Positions 40,358 to 51,868 of a stretch of DNA of 64,000 nt are shown here, one piece after another. The stretch lies in the NCBI GenBank assembly GCA_951812925.1, contig OX638368.1, forward strand, positions 67,728,569 through 67,792,568. The letters are read 5' to 3'. The stretch is from Calliopum simillimum. Taxonomy: Eukaryota > Arthropoda > Insecta > Diptera > Lauxaniidae. The translations under genes were made by a program, and so were the position numbers. The notes beneath the pieces are model-generated. The model was not told the DNA's origin, did no database searches, and saw only the letters and a program-made list of their open reading frames with translations. Each line of letters starts with the position of its first letter. The first letter of the stretch is position 1.

Positions 40358-42560
40358 GGACATTAGAGAGGATCAATTAATTTTTTGACTTGGTAACATC
40401 CACTTTCGGATTCTACGTCAAATTTTAAGTAAAAAACTCCTAGGGACCATATAAGTGCGGTGAATTTCGAGGCGCCTTAAAATCGTTTGAAGTTTTGAGT
40501 GTTTTTTTCTATTGCGAGATTATCTTTAAATATTTAGACCTTCCGAACGATTTGTTGTAGTACAATGATTTTGGCTTCGTTGGAAAGGCTTCATTGCATA
40601 TTATCACCTTACGGCAAATTTTTTGAAAAACGTCGTCGGGTTCTAAAGTTATGACCTTCTGAATGAAGATATACGAAAAATGTATACTAAATGTATTAGA
40701 AATCACATCTTCTTCGAAAAAAAATTTTATCATCAAGATACGGCTAGCCATTCTAAAGCTATGACACTTTTCAATGAAGTCAGTTGAGAACTTCATACAA
40801 AGTGTATTAAAAATCACATCTTCGAAAATAAAAATTGTAACTTTAACATTTTTTTATAGCGCATAAAAATACCTTTCCAACGCAGGTCTGCTTTTCAAGA
40901 TCCGGTTAGCCATTCCAAAGTTATGATCTTTTGAATGAAAGCAGATTCTGAATTTAGTGTATGAACAAACGAAATATTTGTTCTGTTAATTTAGAAGCAA
41001 GTAATTTAGTAGTTTTATTCACTTAATCCGAAATAGAGTGGTCATTTTTCATCCGATCTTGGACCGCGAAGGGCTCAAAATTTTTGTAATAAAATACGTT
41101 ATTGATGAAAATAATAAAATTTTAACTTTCTTAATTTTTCAGTCCGGAAATGGGTTCTGTATAATATTGAAAGATATCCTTTCATTAAAGGCTTATAACT
41201 TGGAGAAAAGAGACCAAATTTAAAAATGATTCGAATACGGATTTTTGGTGGTAGTTATAGCTATCCGTATCAAATGACAAAAAATAGTTTTACTATATGC
41301 TCTTTTAGTTATTAAGCTTGAAGCAGGTCTCAAAAAAGTGTTTTCTTCACTTTCGGGAGGGAATAACTCAGGATCCTGACATGATACAAAAAAACCAAGC
41401 TCACAGTCGTAATAAGGAGATTCCATTCTACCATAAACGGATATAAAAACCGAGGACGGAAAACTTTGGTTGGACTGGACAGGGGTTGTAGGATAAAAAA
41501 AACTGGACCAACGAAATATAGGAGCACCGAAAACTGAGCATATAGGTTAACCCAAAGTAACAAGAAATAGGATGTTGCTAGAATCTGCGGTGGTCCATTT
41601 TTTATCCCCTAACCCCCGGTCAGTCCAACCATACTTTGCCGTACTCGGTTTTTAATGAAAGGATGAAAGGATATCTCTCAATATTTTACAAAATCCATTT
41701 CCGGACCAAAAAATTTAGAAAGTTAAAATTTTATTATTTTTATCAATAACGTATTTTATTACAAAAATTTTGAGCCCTCGCGGTCCAAGATCGGATGAAC
41801 AATGACCACTTTATTTCGGATTAAGTGAATAAAACTACTAAATTACTTGCTTCTAAATTAACAGAACAAATATTTCGTTTGTTCATACACTAAATTCGGA
41901 ATCTGCTTTCATTCAAAAGATCATAACTTTGGAATGGCTAGCCGTATCTCGAAAAGCAGACCTGCGTTGGAAAGGTATTTTTATGAGCTATAACAAATTT
42001 TCAAGTTACAATTTTTTATTTTCGAAGATGTGATTTTTAACACTTTTTGTATGAAGTTCTCAACTGACTTCATTCAAAAAAGTCATAGCTTTAGAATGGC
42101 TAGCTGTATCTTGATGAATAGACCCTCGTAAGAAAGGTATTTTTATGCACTATAAAAAAATTTAAAAGCTAAAATTTTTTTTTCGAAGAAGATGTGATTT
42201 CTAATACATTTAGTATAAATTTTTTATATATCTTCGTTTAGAAGGTCGTAACTTTAGAACCCGATGACGCTTTTCTAAAAATTGGCCATAAATTGATAAA
42301 ACGCAACAACACCTTTCCAAAGAAGCCAGGATCATTGTACTACAATAATTCGTTCGGAAGATTTAAATTTTCAAAGACAATGTCGCAGTAGAAAAAAACA
42401 CTCAAAACTTCAAACGATTTTAAGGCGCCTCGAAATTCACCGCACATATATGGTCCTCAGGAGCTTTTTACATAAAATTTGACGTAGAATCCGAAACTGG
42501 ATGTTACCAGGTCAAAAAATATAGTTTCGAACAATTTAATCCGCTCTAATGGACATGTAT
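40358..42560. mobile_element. Foldback element, 2.2-kb palindrome
   Basis: Left GGACATTAGAGAGGATCAAT, right ATTTAATCCGCTCTAATGGAC. Arms of about 1 kb pair throughout, for example GAATTTCGAGGCGCCTTAAA / TTTAAGGCGCCTCGAAATTC and ATCTTGGACCGCGAAGGGCT / AGCCCTCGCGGTCCAAGAT. The centre is near 41,450-41,650. A related stretch lies at 50330-50530. Non-coding; short frames are mirror images of each other. Confidence 0.75.
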
Positions 42561-42719
42561 GTGGTTCTCCTAGAATTACTTTGCTAAAGCTCTCTGTGTC
42601 GGGTACACAATGGGGTCAATTCCGAAGCCTAAGTTAATGATGACAACATGGTCTTCCCACGGATTTTACCTAACTAAGCCTTCATAAATCAATAAACTAA
42701 TCAAAATTTTCTTCAAATT

Positions 42720-42818
42720 TTTGTTGTTGTTAGTGTGCCGGCAAATTTTTATATTATTAAAAATGTGCCGTGACGAAAAAAGGTTGAGAATCACTGGCCT
42801 ACATATTTCTGGCCCGAT
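42720..42818. repeat. Candidate hAT element end
   Basis: Read on the minus strand from 42817 the sequence begins CAGTGATTCTCAACCTTTTT, the form of many hAT/Charlie-type ends, followed by GTCACGGCACA. Only one end is seen, so it is a fragment at best. Confidence 0.35.
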
Positions 42819-43982
42819 TTAGCATCATGCCACTATGGAAAAAAGGCCCTAGTGATATGCAAATAATAATGTAAATTTTGTACAACGGGAGACAAACCCA
42901 CTCAACTGTCCAGAACTCTGGCCTGTGGAGAGATATTGGGCGCTCGTGAAAAGGGAATTGAAGAATACAGGAAAGTTATCCCAGGACATGTCCGACTTCA
43001 AGCGTAAATGGACCGGCTCACACTGCGTTGGCTAGTGGGCAAAAATCAAAATTTTTTGTGACTCGAAACCTAATAATATTGGTATTAATCGACAGGTAAT
43101 TGTATCAATAAAATAAAAACAAAGTATTTAGGGGAAAAACTCAGTTTTGGCTACGCTATGACACTTCAAAGTTGAGATATTTTTCAAAAAAAATCATGTT
43201 TTATTCACTTCGTTTTGGGTTCTCTTAAACAAATAATTATCAAAAATTTGTCTTTTGATTAAACTAAGCGAAGTAAAGTTTTTTATTATAAATAATATTT
43301 GAGTAAATAAATAAAACTAAAAAATTTTGGAAAATATATAATTTGATGTATATTGTAGTGATTTTAATACACGATATTATCAAATGAAAAACTTCAGAAA
43401 TTGACAAATTTCGATGAAAAAAAAAAACAAATCTTATAAAAATAAGTGCCGTTTTTTTTCTTAATCTACTAGTTCGAATTCTATATAATCAAGAACTGCA
43501 AATAACTTTTCCTACTTCGTCCTACAAATATTTTTTTTCTTTTTTTAAAAAATGCTTAAAACGAAAAATTTGTATGAAATATAAAATTTATGTTGAAAAT
43601 TTTTTTTTTGTTTTTATGAACACAAATGGTCTCACAAGTACAAAAAACATTATTTCTACTACGTACATTTCATTTGTTAACATTAAACATTACTTTTTCA
43701 TCATCGTTATATATGGACCTTAAGAAAATCGTCCTAAATACCTGGTTTTTAGCAAAACTATAAAGTTTACAACAAATCTGAGATCATTTTTGAGCTCAGC
43801 GACCCGAAATTACTTATAGTACCAAATTTCATCGATATCCAACCACTCCTTCTATTTTTGACCATTGCTTGTATGGGCTCAACGCACTGTGCGGCTCCTC
43901 CAAAAAGGTTACGGAAACAACTTTAAAATCGTTAATGATAGGATTCCCGGAAAAGGTAGATAGATTTATAAATTCCGATTAA
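42815..43982 (+). pseudogene. Tc1/mariner-superfamily transposase C-terminal part, split by Transib-like element
   Basis: Second catalytic block reads as TYFWPDLASCHYGKK in one frame (42825-42870), then NCPELWPVERYWALVKREL and KNTGKLSQDMSDFKRKWTG. The Transib-like element 43019-43891 interrupts the codons after KWTG. Beyond it SSKKVTETTLKSLMIGFPEK and VDRFINSD end at TAA 43980-43982. Same family as 32529-33430. Confidence 0.75.
43019..43891. mobile_element. Transib-like non-autonomous element, copy 2, 873 bp
   Basis: Ends CACACTGCGTTGGC and, from the right, CACAGTGCGTTGAGC. CGGCT is duplicated (43014-43018, 43892-43896). Differs from copy 1 at only a few positions across its length, so both moved not long ago in evolutionary terms. 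It has no transposase and depends on one in trans. Confidence 0.78.
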
Positions 43983-44156
43983 TATTCCAATGTTTTAATG
44001 TTTAATGAATTTCTATAATATCTATATATAAATAGGCTAACAGAATCGGTTCAGTCCCTGTTTCTATACCTAAATCTCAACCGATTTGCTTGATTGTTTT
44101 TTTGTTGGAAAGGTTGTGAGGAGGAGCAGTGCATAGGACTATAATTTTTTTAAAGA

Positions 44157-44415
44157 GGGCGGTGCCACGCCCCTAAATGAAAAAAAAAAATGCTCTCACG
44201 GCTAAACCGCTTCATCGATTTTAACGAAATTTGGTATGGAGATAAGGTTAGCACTAAGGAACGATTATATGACCATTATGTTTTTTAGTGGGCGGTACCA
44301 CGCCCCTAAATGGAAAAAACACTCTCACGGCTAAGCCACTGCATCGATTTCAAGGAAATTCGGTATGGAGATAGGATTGGCACTAAAGAACGATATGACC
44401 ATATGGTCAAAATCA
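44157..44415. repeat. Two-copy tandem repeat, about 130 bp
   Basis: GGGCGGTGCCACGCCCCTAA (44157) and GGGCGGTACCACGCCCCTAA (44290) begin two units, each continuing CTCTCACGGCTAA and ATTYCGGTATGGAGATA-like sequence. A diverged copy lies near 51040-51230. Resembles the internal repeats of mini-me-like elements. Confidence 0.6.
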
Positions 44416-44862
44416 CAAAAAAGTAAACCAGGGAAAAATTTTTTGTTTCAAGTTTTTTAAAAATTTTTTTCCATGTGTCGAAAGATTATGTTTTGTACTA
44501 TCTGGCGTTAGGAGGTATTTCTATATATGTGGAATAAAGTGGCTACTTCCATTGTTTTTTCAAGTGAACAAAATATAAAAAAAAATAAAAAATTCAGAGC
44601 TCTGGAAAAAAGGTAAGAACCGCTAAATTCAATTCACGTGGTGTTTTGTTGTGGCTAGTTATGTGAAATTATACCATTATATAAATAAATAAATTATAAA
44701 ATGTAAAAAAAATGTTTTGGAAAGCCGATTTTATGGCAATGAAAACAGCCGCAATTTGAAGGTATCGTGGCAGATACAAAAAAAGGAAAAAGTTTTTAAT
44801 GGCACTTTAACCACGATCTAATTTGACGGCGATTGCATTTCTGACGAACAGACTATGGATAC

Positions 44863-45035
44863 TGATAAATTAAAACGTCCGTCGCGATTGATGGTTAAAG
44901 AGAACTGATTTTATTGAGAGTTCATGATAATTAACAATGTTTGAATAATGCAGAGTTGCATAAAAAGTAGTTACATAGAGTTGCATAGTTGCATAATAAA
45001 GTTTAACTATTCATACTAAGTAATCATTTATAACA
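44863..45035 (-). repeat. 3' LTR of the gypsy element
   Basis: 173 bp, identical to the other LTR. Read on the minus strand it runs TGTTATAAATGATTACTTAG to TTTTAATTTATCA. It is unusually short for a gypsy LTR. The 3' flank is the duplicated GATAC. Confidence 0.92.
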
Positions 45036-45235
45036 CTACTTCACCCTGTATTTTAGACTTCAAATGTTATTAAAGAATTCAATATGATAAATTACTTAAA
45101 AAAAGTTCAAGGTGTAATTAAAGAACTCAACATGGAAAATTAAATAAATTTTAAAATGAAAGTAATGAAAATCTAAGTAAATTTATATGATTATTATGAT
45201 GATGTACTATAAATTTATACTTATTAATTTTCTTA

Positions 45236-48200
45236 TTATTTTCGAAAATCTGGAGCTCTGTATCGATCGACTTCTTGACGACTTCGTGCACTTTTACGAA
45301 GTTGTTGATCATCTGTAGGCAAGTTCGCTTCAGCGGATGAACCTTGGATCGATGATTGCCTTGGTTGATGATTCTGTTGTTCTGTTGGTTGAATTGGAGT
45401 TGTAGAAGTTCGGCGTTGCGTTGCTGGTGACAAGATACCCATATCAAATGTTGTTGGAGATGGGCTCATGTCTGAACTAAATCTGGATTTAAGTTGATTC
45501 GTGTGACGCTTAAAATATCCATGACTTGTATGCACCACATAAACCATTTTTCCAAGATGTCGTGTGATAATACCTTTTATCCATTTTTCACCTCTTGCGT
45601 AGTTTCGAGCAAAAACTGCTTGATTTATCTGTAACTTTTGATTACTGCTTGAATTATCTAGTCGCTGCTTTGGCTCGAAAATTTGACTTAATAATGTGCG
45701 AACAGGTCTGCCATGAAGTAATTCAGCAGGCGTTGTTCCATCAGCGTTTGGCATAAAACGGTACGTTGAAAGATATTTTACAACGGCTAGATTGATGTTT
45801 AACCCATCATCGATGTTCTTCTTAACAGCTGTTTTAAACGTTCGAACAAAGCGTTCGGCTAAGCCGTTTGAAGCGGGATGAAAAGGCGCTGTCGTTAAAT
45901 GCTTAATTCCAAGTTGCGAGCAATAAGCTCTAAATGAGTCAGCTGTCAGTTGTGGACCATTATCACTTACGAGTGTTTCTGGAATCCCTTCAATAGCAAA
46001 TATTGAATTTAAAGCTGATATTGGATTAGCTGTAGTAGTCTTTGACAATTGTAAAACGAAAGGAAACTGAGAATATGCGTCCACGCATATAAGCCACATT
46101 GAGTTAAATATTGGACCAGCAAAGTCTATATGCACTCTTTCCCATGGATGAGTTGTTTCTGGCCAACTTTGATAATTCCTAAAAGGTGCAGGATTAGCTA
46201 TTTTACAAATGTCACAATTCTCTGTTAACTGAGCAATGTCTTTGTCGATATTAACCCACCAGACGTATTTTCTGGCTAGTTGTTTCATTCTTGAAACTCC
46301 CCAGTGTCCATCGTGCAATAGTTTCAAAATTTGTTGTTTCAGGGAAACAGGAATAATGACACGGGTGTACTCCGTTTGGAGGCAAAGAAGATTATTATTA
46401 ATAGTAAAAGCATATCGACGATTAAAAAACGAAGATAAATCAGCATCTTGTGGTTTTAGCTTTTCTGGCCATCCATTTTCTACAAAAGAACGAACTCTTT
46501 GAATAATTTTGTCCTTCTTGCAGTGATTAACAATTATTGTAGCATTGATTGGTGTCGCTAGCTCGCAGATATTGTAGCAAGCTTCTTCTTGATCAAATTT
46601 TTCATCACACCCTAACGGTAACCGCGATAACGCATCTGCATTGCCATGTTCGGTTGTCCTACGATATTTTACGCTATACTGATATGCCATGAGCGTGATA
46701 GCCCAGCGTTGTAGTCGATGTGACGTCATTGATGGCAGTTGACTATTTGGATTAAAAATGTTGACAAGCGGCTTGTGGTCGGTGACCAAAATGAATTTCC
46801 TTCCATAGACATATTGATGGAAACGCTTGACTCCAAATATTATAGCTAGTCCTTCCTTTTCAATTTGGCTATATCGCACCTGATGTTTGTCGAGGGTTTT
46901 CGACGCAAAAGCAATAGGCCGCTCCGTACCATCTTCATATAAATGTGAGAGCACCACACCGATACCATATGATGAGGCATCTGTGGCTAGCACCAACGGT
47001 AAATTTTCATTGTAGTACGCTAACTGAGTTGCATTTAGAATGTGTGCTTTTAAAGAATGGAACGCTTTATTTTGTTCACATCCCCAAACAAATTTAACAT
47101 TTTTCCTGCGCAGCATATTGATTGGGGCAGATAGTTGTGAATAATTTGGTATAAAATTATGGTAATAATTCACCTTACCCATTAAAGCCTCTACCTGCTT
47201 AAGATCCGTAGGGGGCTGAAGATCTTTTACTGCTTTGAGTCCAGACTCATCCGGCAAAATACCTTTAGCAATAATTTTACGTCCAAGATATTCAATTTCA
47301 TCTATTAGAAAAACACATTTTTGCTGCTTACACTTGATTCCATTGCTTTGCAAGATATCCAAAATTTTTTCAAGACGGCATAAATGTTCAGAAAATGTTG
47401 GTGCAGTGATGATAATGTCATCAAGATAATTTCCGCATCCTTCTACGCCTTGTAGCAGTTGTTCAAGATATCTCTGGAATATTGCTGGAGCACTGGCTAT
47501 TCCATATGGAAGACGCTGGTATTGGAATAATCCAAGCGGCGTGTTGACCACCATAATTTCCTTAGAATTGTCATCCAATTCCATCTGAAGATAGGCATCC
47601 TTCAAATCGATCTTTGAAAAATGTTGTCCGCAACGTATTTTGTGGATTAATGCTTCACGTGTTGGTAATGGATACTGTTCAATGTCAATTTGTGAGTTGA
47701 CAGCTAATTTAAAGTCTCCACAAATCCTTATCGAGCCATCGGATTTAGGCGCTAAAACGATAGGTGAAGCCCACTGTGAAAATTTTATTGGCTTCCAAAT
47801 ACCGGCACTTGTGAGTCTTTCGAGTTCTTTTTTAAAAATAGACATTTGCGAAAACGGAATTTGTCGGCTTTTATAAAATTTTGGTTTTGCGTTTGGCTTT
47901 AAATAAACACTTGCTTTGAAATTTTTAATAGTGCCGAGAGCTGGTTCAAACACACTGCTATATTTTTCACATAAATTGTCCACTTCTTTTGTTTCGCTTG
48001 CTGTTATGTTAGCAATTTGCTGAATTTCAAACCCAAACTCTCTAAATAAATCAATACCAAAAAGATTGTTTCCATTTTCAACGTCAACAACCACGATTGT
48101 CACTTTTTTCTCTTTATCGCCGCAATTGACATGCACACACAATTCACCCAGCACAGGAATTTGTTTTTGACCAAACCCGAATAATGTTCTCGTACACTTC

Positions 48201-49366
48201 CGCAACTTTGGGCTATTTAAATCTTTATATGTCTTTGAATTTATTATAGAAGTTGTGGCACCAGAGTCCATTTGAAAAGAAATAATTTTGTTCAAAATTC
48301 TCAAATCAATAAAATTTTTATTATTTTCTAATTTCACCACACCAGTTACATAGTTAATCGTATCAACGGCATCTACATTGTTTTTTCGTTGATTGCTTTT
48401 GTTTCTATTTCCACTTTTATTTTCATAACCGAAGTTGTTTTTAAAATTTTTGTTTTGCTTTGATAAGCACACTGGTGAAATATGTCCTTTTTTACCACAC
48501 TTGTTACACACTGCATTTCTAAATTTGCATTTTTCTCGTTTATGCGTATGTCCACAGCCAGAACACGATTTAAATTTTGACATGTTGTTATTGTTGTACT
48601 CTTGCGGTTTCTTTGCAGTGACGGAGTTCACTGGAATTCTTTTTTCGTCGACATCATTTATTGGCATTTGTTTTTCAATCGCTTGTTCCTTTATTGCTGC
48701 TACTGTTTTTGTTGTAGCTTCATACGACTCTGCTATGAGCAAGACGTCGGCTAATGTTGGCTGCAATTTCTGCAAAGCAGCAGAGCGCACAGCGTCGTGC
48801 GGCGTGTGCGTTATTATTTGGTCACGAATCATATCGTCAACGAAATTGTGAGAACAATTTTCGGCAGAACACACGAACTTGCACTCCCTTGCCAACCCGC
48901 GCAGATCAGCTACCCATCCTCTATACGTTTGATGGCATTTCATCTCTGCTTTAAAAAAATCATAGCGTGCTGCTACTACATGACGTTTTGATTGGAAATG
49001 TTCTGTTAACATTTCCGTTAATGTTTTGAACGTTTGTTCATTTAACTGTGAACTTCCAAACAAATTTTTTAACAGTTCAAATATTTCTGTACCTATCCAT
49101 GATAGAAAGAATGATTTTTGCTTTTCAGCACAATCCACTCCATATGCTAAAAAATGTTGGTTAAGTTGTTCCAAATAAGACTCCCACGTCTGTTCATCTT
49201 TTTTGAAACTGTGAAAAGTTGGCACAATTGTTTGACCAACACTCGTACCACCAGTACTTTTTGTAAGCATCGATTTCATCCACTCTTGCTGTTGCTTCAG
49301 TAACTTTTCAGCAAATTGTTGCTGACCTTCCAACAATAGTTTCACCACATCACCGTCGGTCGCCAT
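45236..49366 (-). CDS. Gag-pol polyprotein of gypsy retrotransposon, 1376 aa
   Basis: Single uninterrupted frame for capsid, protease, reverse transcriptase, RNase H and integrase. Gag-like region 1-260; zinc knuckles 268-280 and 287-300 (CNKCGKKGHISPVC); aspartic protease DSGATTS 367-373; RT palm FSKIDLKDAY near 583-592 and active site YLDD 647-650; RNase H LATDASSYG 793-801; integrase zinc site H1018, H1021, C1051, C1054; catalytic D1081, D1135, E1171 (DD35E). The tail after about 1300 is Ser/Thr/Gln-rich. Gag and pol are fused in one frame without a shift site. Motif style (SRMKQLARKYVWW, K02A2.6-like) suggests the Mag clade. All catalytic residues are present, so it may be active. Confidence 0.95.
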   Translation of the reverse strand: MATDGDVVKLLLEGQQQFAEKLLKQQQEWMKSMLTKSTGGTSVGQTIVPTFHSFKKDEQTWESYLEQLNQHFLAYGVDCAEKQKSFFLSWIGTEIFELLKNLFGSSQLNEQTFKTLTEMLTEHFQSKRHVVAARYDFFKAEMKCHQTYRGWVADLRGLARECKFVCSAENCSHNFVDDMIRDQIITHTPHDAVRSAALQKLQPTLADVLLIAESYEATTKTVAAIKEQAIEKQMPINDVDEKRIPVNSVTAKKPQEYNNNNMSKFKSCSGCGHTHKREKCKFRNAVCNKCGKKGHISPVCLSKQNKNFKNNFGYENKSGNRNKSNQRKNNVDAVDTINYVTGVVKLENNKNFIDLRILNKIISFQMDSGATTSIINSKTYKDLNSPKLRKCTRTLFGFGQKQIPVLGELCVHVNCGDKEKKVTIVVVDVENGNNLFGIDLFREFGFEIQQIANITASETKEVDNLCEKYSSVFEPALGTIKNFKASVYLKPNAKPKFYKSRQIPFSQMSIFKKELERLTSAGIWKPIKFSQWASPIVLAPKSDGSIRICGDFKLAVNSQIDIEQYPLPTREALIHKIRCGQHFSKIDLKDAYLQMELDDNSKEIMVVNTPLGLFQYQRLPYGIASAPAIFQRYLEQLLQGVEGCGNYLDDIIITAPTFSEHLCRLEKILDILQSNGIKCKQQKCVFLIDEIEYLGRKIIAKGILPDESGLKAVKDLQPPTDLKQVEALMGKVNYYHNFIPNYSQLSAPINMLRRKNVKFVWGCEQNKAFHSLKAHILNATQLAYYNENLPLVLATDASSYGIGVVLSHLYEDGTERPIAFASKTLDKHQVRYSQIEKEGLAIIFGVKRFHQYVYGRKFILVTDHKPLVNIFNPNSQLPSMTSHRLQRWAITLMAYQYSVKYRRTTEHGNADALSRLPLGCDEKFDQEEACYNICELATPINATIIVNHCKKDKIIQRVRSFVENGWPEKLKPQDADLSSFFNRRYAFTINNNLLCLQTEYTRVIIPVSLKQQILKLLHDGHWGVSRMKQLARKYVWWVNIDKDIAQLTENCDICKIANPAPFRNYQSWPETTHPWERVHIDFAGPIFNSMWLICVDAYSQFPFVLQLSKTTTANPISALNSIFAIEGIPETLVSDNGPQLTADSFRAYCSQLGIKHLTTAPFHPASNGLAERFVRTFKTAVKKNIDDGLNINLAVVKYLSTYRFMPNADGTTPAELLHGRPVRTLLSQIFEPKQRLDNSSSNQKLQINQAVFARNYARGEKWIKGIITRHLGKMVYVVHTSHGYFKRHTNQLKSRFSSDMSPSPTTFDMGILSPATQRRTSTTPIQPTEQQNHQPRQSSIQGSSAEANLPTDDQQLRKSARSRQEVDRYRAPDFRK

Positions 49367-49546
49367 AACTATTTTTAATTACTTTAAAATAACGAAAGAA
49401 CCGAACCCTAACAACGGTAATAAGTAGGTACAACTGCTTCATAAAATAAATTGACCGAAATCGCGAAGTTCACACTTGCAAATTTAGAAAAGGAATTTTT
49501 CTTTTCTTTTAACACGTTTGCTTTTTGCCTTTGTCCTCGTCGCCAC

Positions 49547-49719
49547 TGATAAATTAAAACGTCCGTCGCGATTGATGGTTAAAGAGAACTGATTTTATTG
49601 AGAGTTCATGATAATTAACAATGTTTGAATAATGCAGAGTTGCATAAAAAGTAGTTACATAGAGTTGCATAGTTGCATAATAAAGTTTAACTATTCATAC
49701 TAAGTAATCATTTATAACA
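49547..49719 (-). repeat. 5' LTR of the gypsy element
   Basis: 173 bp and identical to 44863-45035. As the upstream LTR in transcription order it should contain the promoter; no clear TATA box could be singled out in the AT-rich sequence. It is followed by the duplicated GATAC. Confidence 0.92.
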
Positions 49720-49724
49720 GATAC

Positions 49725-51868
49725 ATCTTGACTACACTTAAGTTTTAGCAATTTTTAGAAGCCTTCTTTCTCTAAAAGACCATAATATATGTGTAACGTG
49801 ACAGAGATTTGTCACAGTAAATTTTATATTTCGTTTTTTGATTTCAATCGCCAATTTGTCGCACAGGATCGCTTCACCAAGGCTGAAATAAATAAAAATT
49901 ACACCAAAAAGCTCAAAGAAGATGTAACATTTGTGCAATACAAGAAGAAAAGAGCCTCTGCCATGCGATCGTGTAACTTTATAAGTGAAAAAGTGGGCGT
50001 GGCACTTATTTTATTTCACCTTTTTTCCACCCACCGTATGGTATTTATATTCGCCATCCTTCCATTAATTTTTATCAAAATCGCTCGCATAGTTTGTGAG
50101 ATATGTATTAAAATCTAAAAATATGAAATCATTAATCCTTTGTATGGCGTTGAAAAACCCATTTTAGTAATGGCCCATATCTCGTAAAAAAGTAATACAA
50201 CCTAAAAATAGCGTCAGTATGGCTTCTTGTGAATACAGTTGGCTATCCAAATCCATTGAAAAAAATCAATGAAACCCTTTTCTGCTTTTGTAATGTAGCT
50301 TTAAGTAGAACCCAAAACAGTGATTTTTTCATTTTTAAGCAAGGATTACTCAGGATCCAGACGTGGTGGAAAATAATCAGACTCAGATTCGTAATAAGCA
50401 GGTCTAAGTCCACCATAAACGGCTATAAAAAACTACGACGGAAAACCATGGTAGGCCTTGATGGGGGGTAGGGGATTTAAAAAAAAAATGGACCGTCGCA
50501 GATTTTGGCATCATCCTATTTTAAGTAACTTGGAGTCCTGCCAATAAGAATTTAGGCTCAGATTGCGGTTCTCATATTTTTTATACTCAAGTCCGTCTGG
50601 CGCCTAACCTAATGGGAAAACTTGGGTAAAATGAAGCTTAAGGGAGGTTTAGCGAAGTAGGCATACATGATTTAATGCTCTTTTTCATTCTGTTTGTTGT
50701 TACGAACATTCACAAGGGTATGAATACAATTATACAATTTTTCAGACGGTGTAGCGTGGCAGATTTTGTATGTCACGTGGCAGAGACAATGTTTTTGCTC
50801 TTTAATCATTTCCACATAAGCTTAAAAGACCATCATGAATGCAGTTCTCTTAATTCATCTTTCATTTCTAACACATAAAAATTTGTGATCGATCGGTTGG
50901 GTAGAAGCGCAGAATTTTCAATGACTTCCAAATTTGTGTCACGTGGCAGAGAAGTTTGACTGCTAATAACACGAAAACCACACAATTTATAATAATTTTT
51001 TGTTCGAAGGAAATGTGTATCTCAAGAAGCTTTTGAGATTGACCATATGGAAAAACGCTCTCACGACGAAACTACGGCATACGATTTTTATGAAATTTGG
51101 TAAAGATATAGGGTTAGCACTATATAGCACGATTGATTTTTATGATTTTTGGTGCAGAAAGATATTAAAAACTGTTTGCTCTTTAGTAGGAGTTACACGC
51201 CTCTAAATCGAAAGCACGATATTGCAACTAAGCTGCTGCACCGATACAGATAACCCGAACCCTAAGGAAGAATATTAAAAGCTTTTTGTGTTTTATCGAC
51301 CAAGGAAGGGAATAAAAACTTTTTTCTTTATTTTATGGTCAAATCGAAATGGCCGAATTTCGGCCACAAGGCGAACTCTAATTGTAATGTTAAGAATTTT
51401 TTTAAAAATCTTACTTTATTCGAAATTATAATTTTAAAGTAATAAAATAAGCTTGCCGGAACTTTTCGATTTTAAAGATAAGTAGTGGACTGATTTAAAG
51501 AAAATGATTTTTTGTGAACCCTAGTGAAATTTTACGTAACCCATTATAATCCAGTATTTAGAAATAAGTGTCAAAAAGAACCAAAAACGCAGGACTACAA
51601 TTTACAAATTTAACATTCCTCTAAAATATCTCCACATATTTCCATTAAACTTAAACTAAGATTAGTATATATCATTGCTTCCGGGTAGAAAGGCCCTAAC
51701 TCATATTATTTACAGGAGGAGATTTAAAACTTGAAATAAGAATAAAAAATTTATGCAGTAATTTTAATGTATAAGTACGCTATTAGTGTTTTGAAAATAA
51801 CACGTAAAATTTTTGAGTAAACCTGTATTCGAGGGTTCTTTTAGAATCGCCAAAAAAGTAAAAAAAAA
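49725..51868. other. No gene recognised; repeat-like non-coding DNA
   Basis: 50330-50530 is similar to the centre of the 40358-42560 palindrome (AACTCAGGATCCWGAC, CACCATAAACGG, ATGGACC). 51040-51230 resembles the tandem unit at 44157-44415. Otherwise AT-rich with short frames only. Confidence 0.5.

Larger units (their letters stand above)
44863..49719 (-). mobile_element. Complete Ty3/gypsy (Mag-like) LTR retrotransposon, 4857 bp
   Basis: Two 173-bp LTRs (44863-45035 and 49547-49719), identical by base-by-base reading, starting TG and ending CA. GATAC is duplicated on both flanks (44858-44862, 49720-49724). The primer-binding candidate next to the 5' LTR, read on the minus strand from 49546, is GTGGCGACGAGGACAAAGG. 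A purine-rich CAGGGTGAAGTAG precedes the 3' LTR at 45048-45036. One long gag-pol frame fills the interior and there is no envelope frame. Identical LTRs point to a recent insertion. Confidence 0.95.

Noticed and set aside
45151..45447. 98-codon minus-strand frame downstream of gag-pol as an env or third gene
   Set aside because: It overlaps the end of gag-pol in another frame, has no signal peptide or membrane segment, and ends in the untranslated region.
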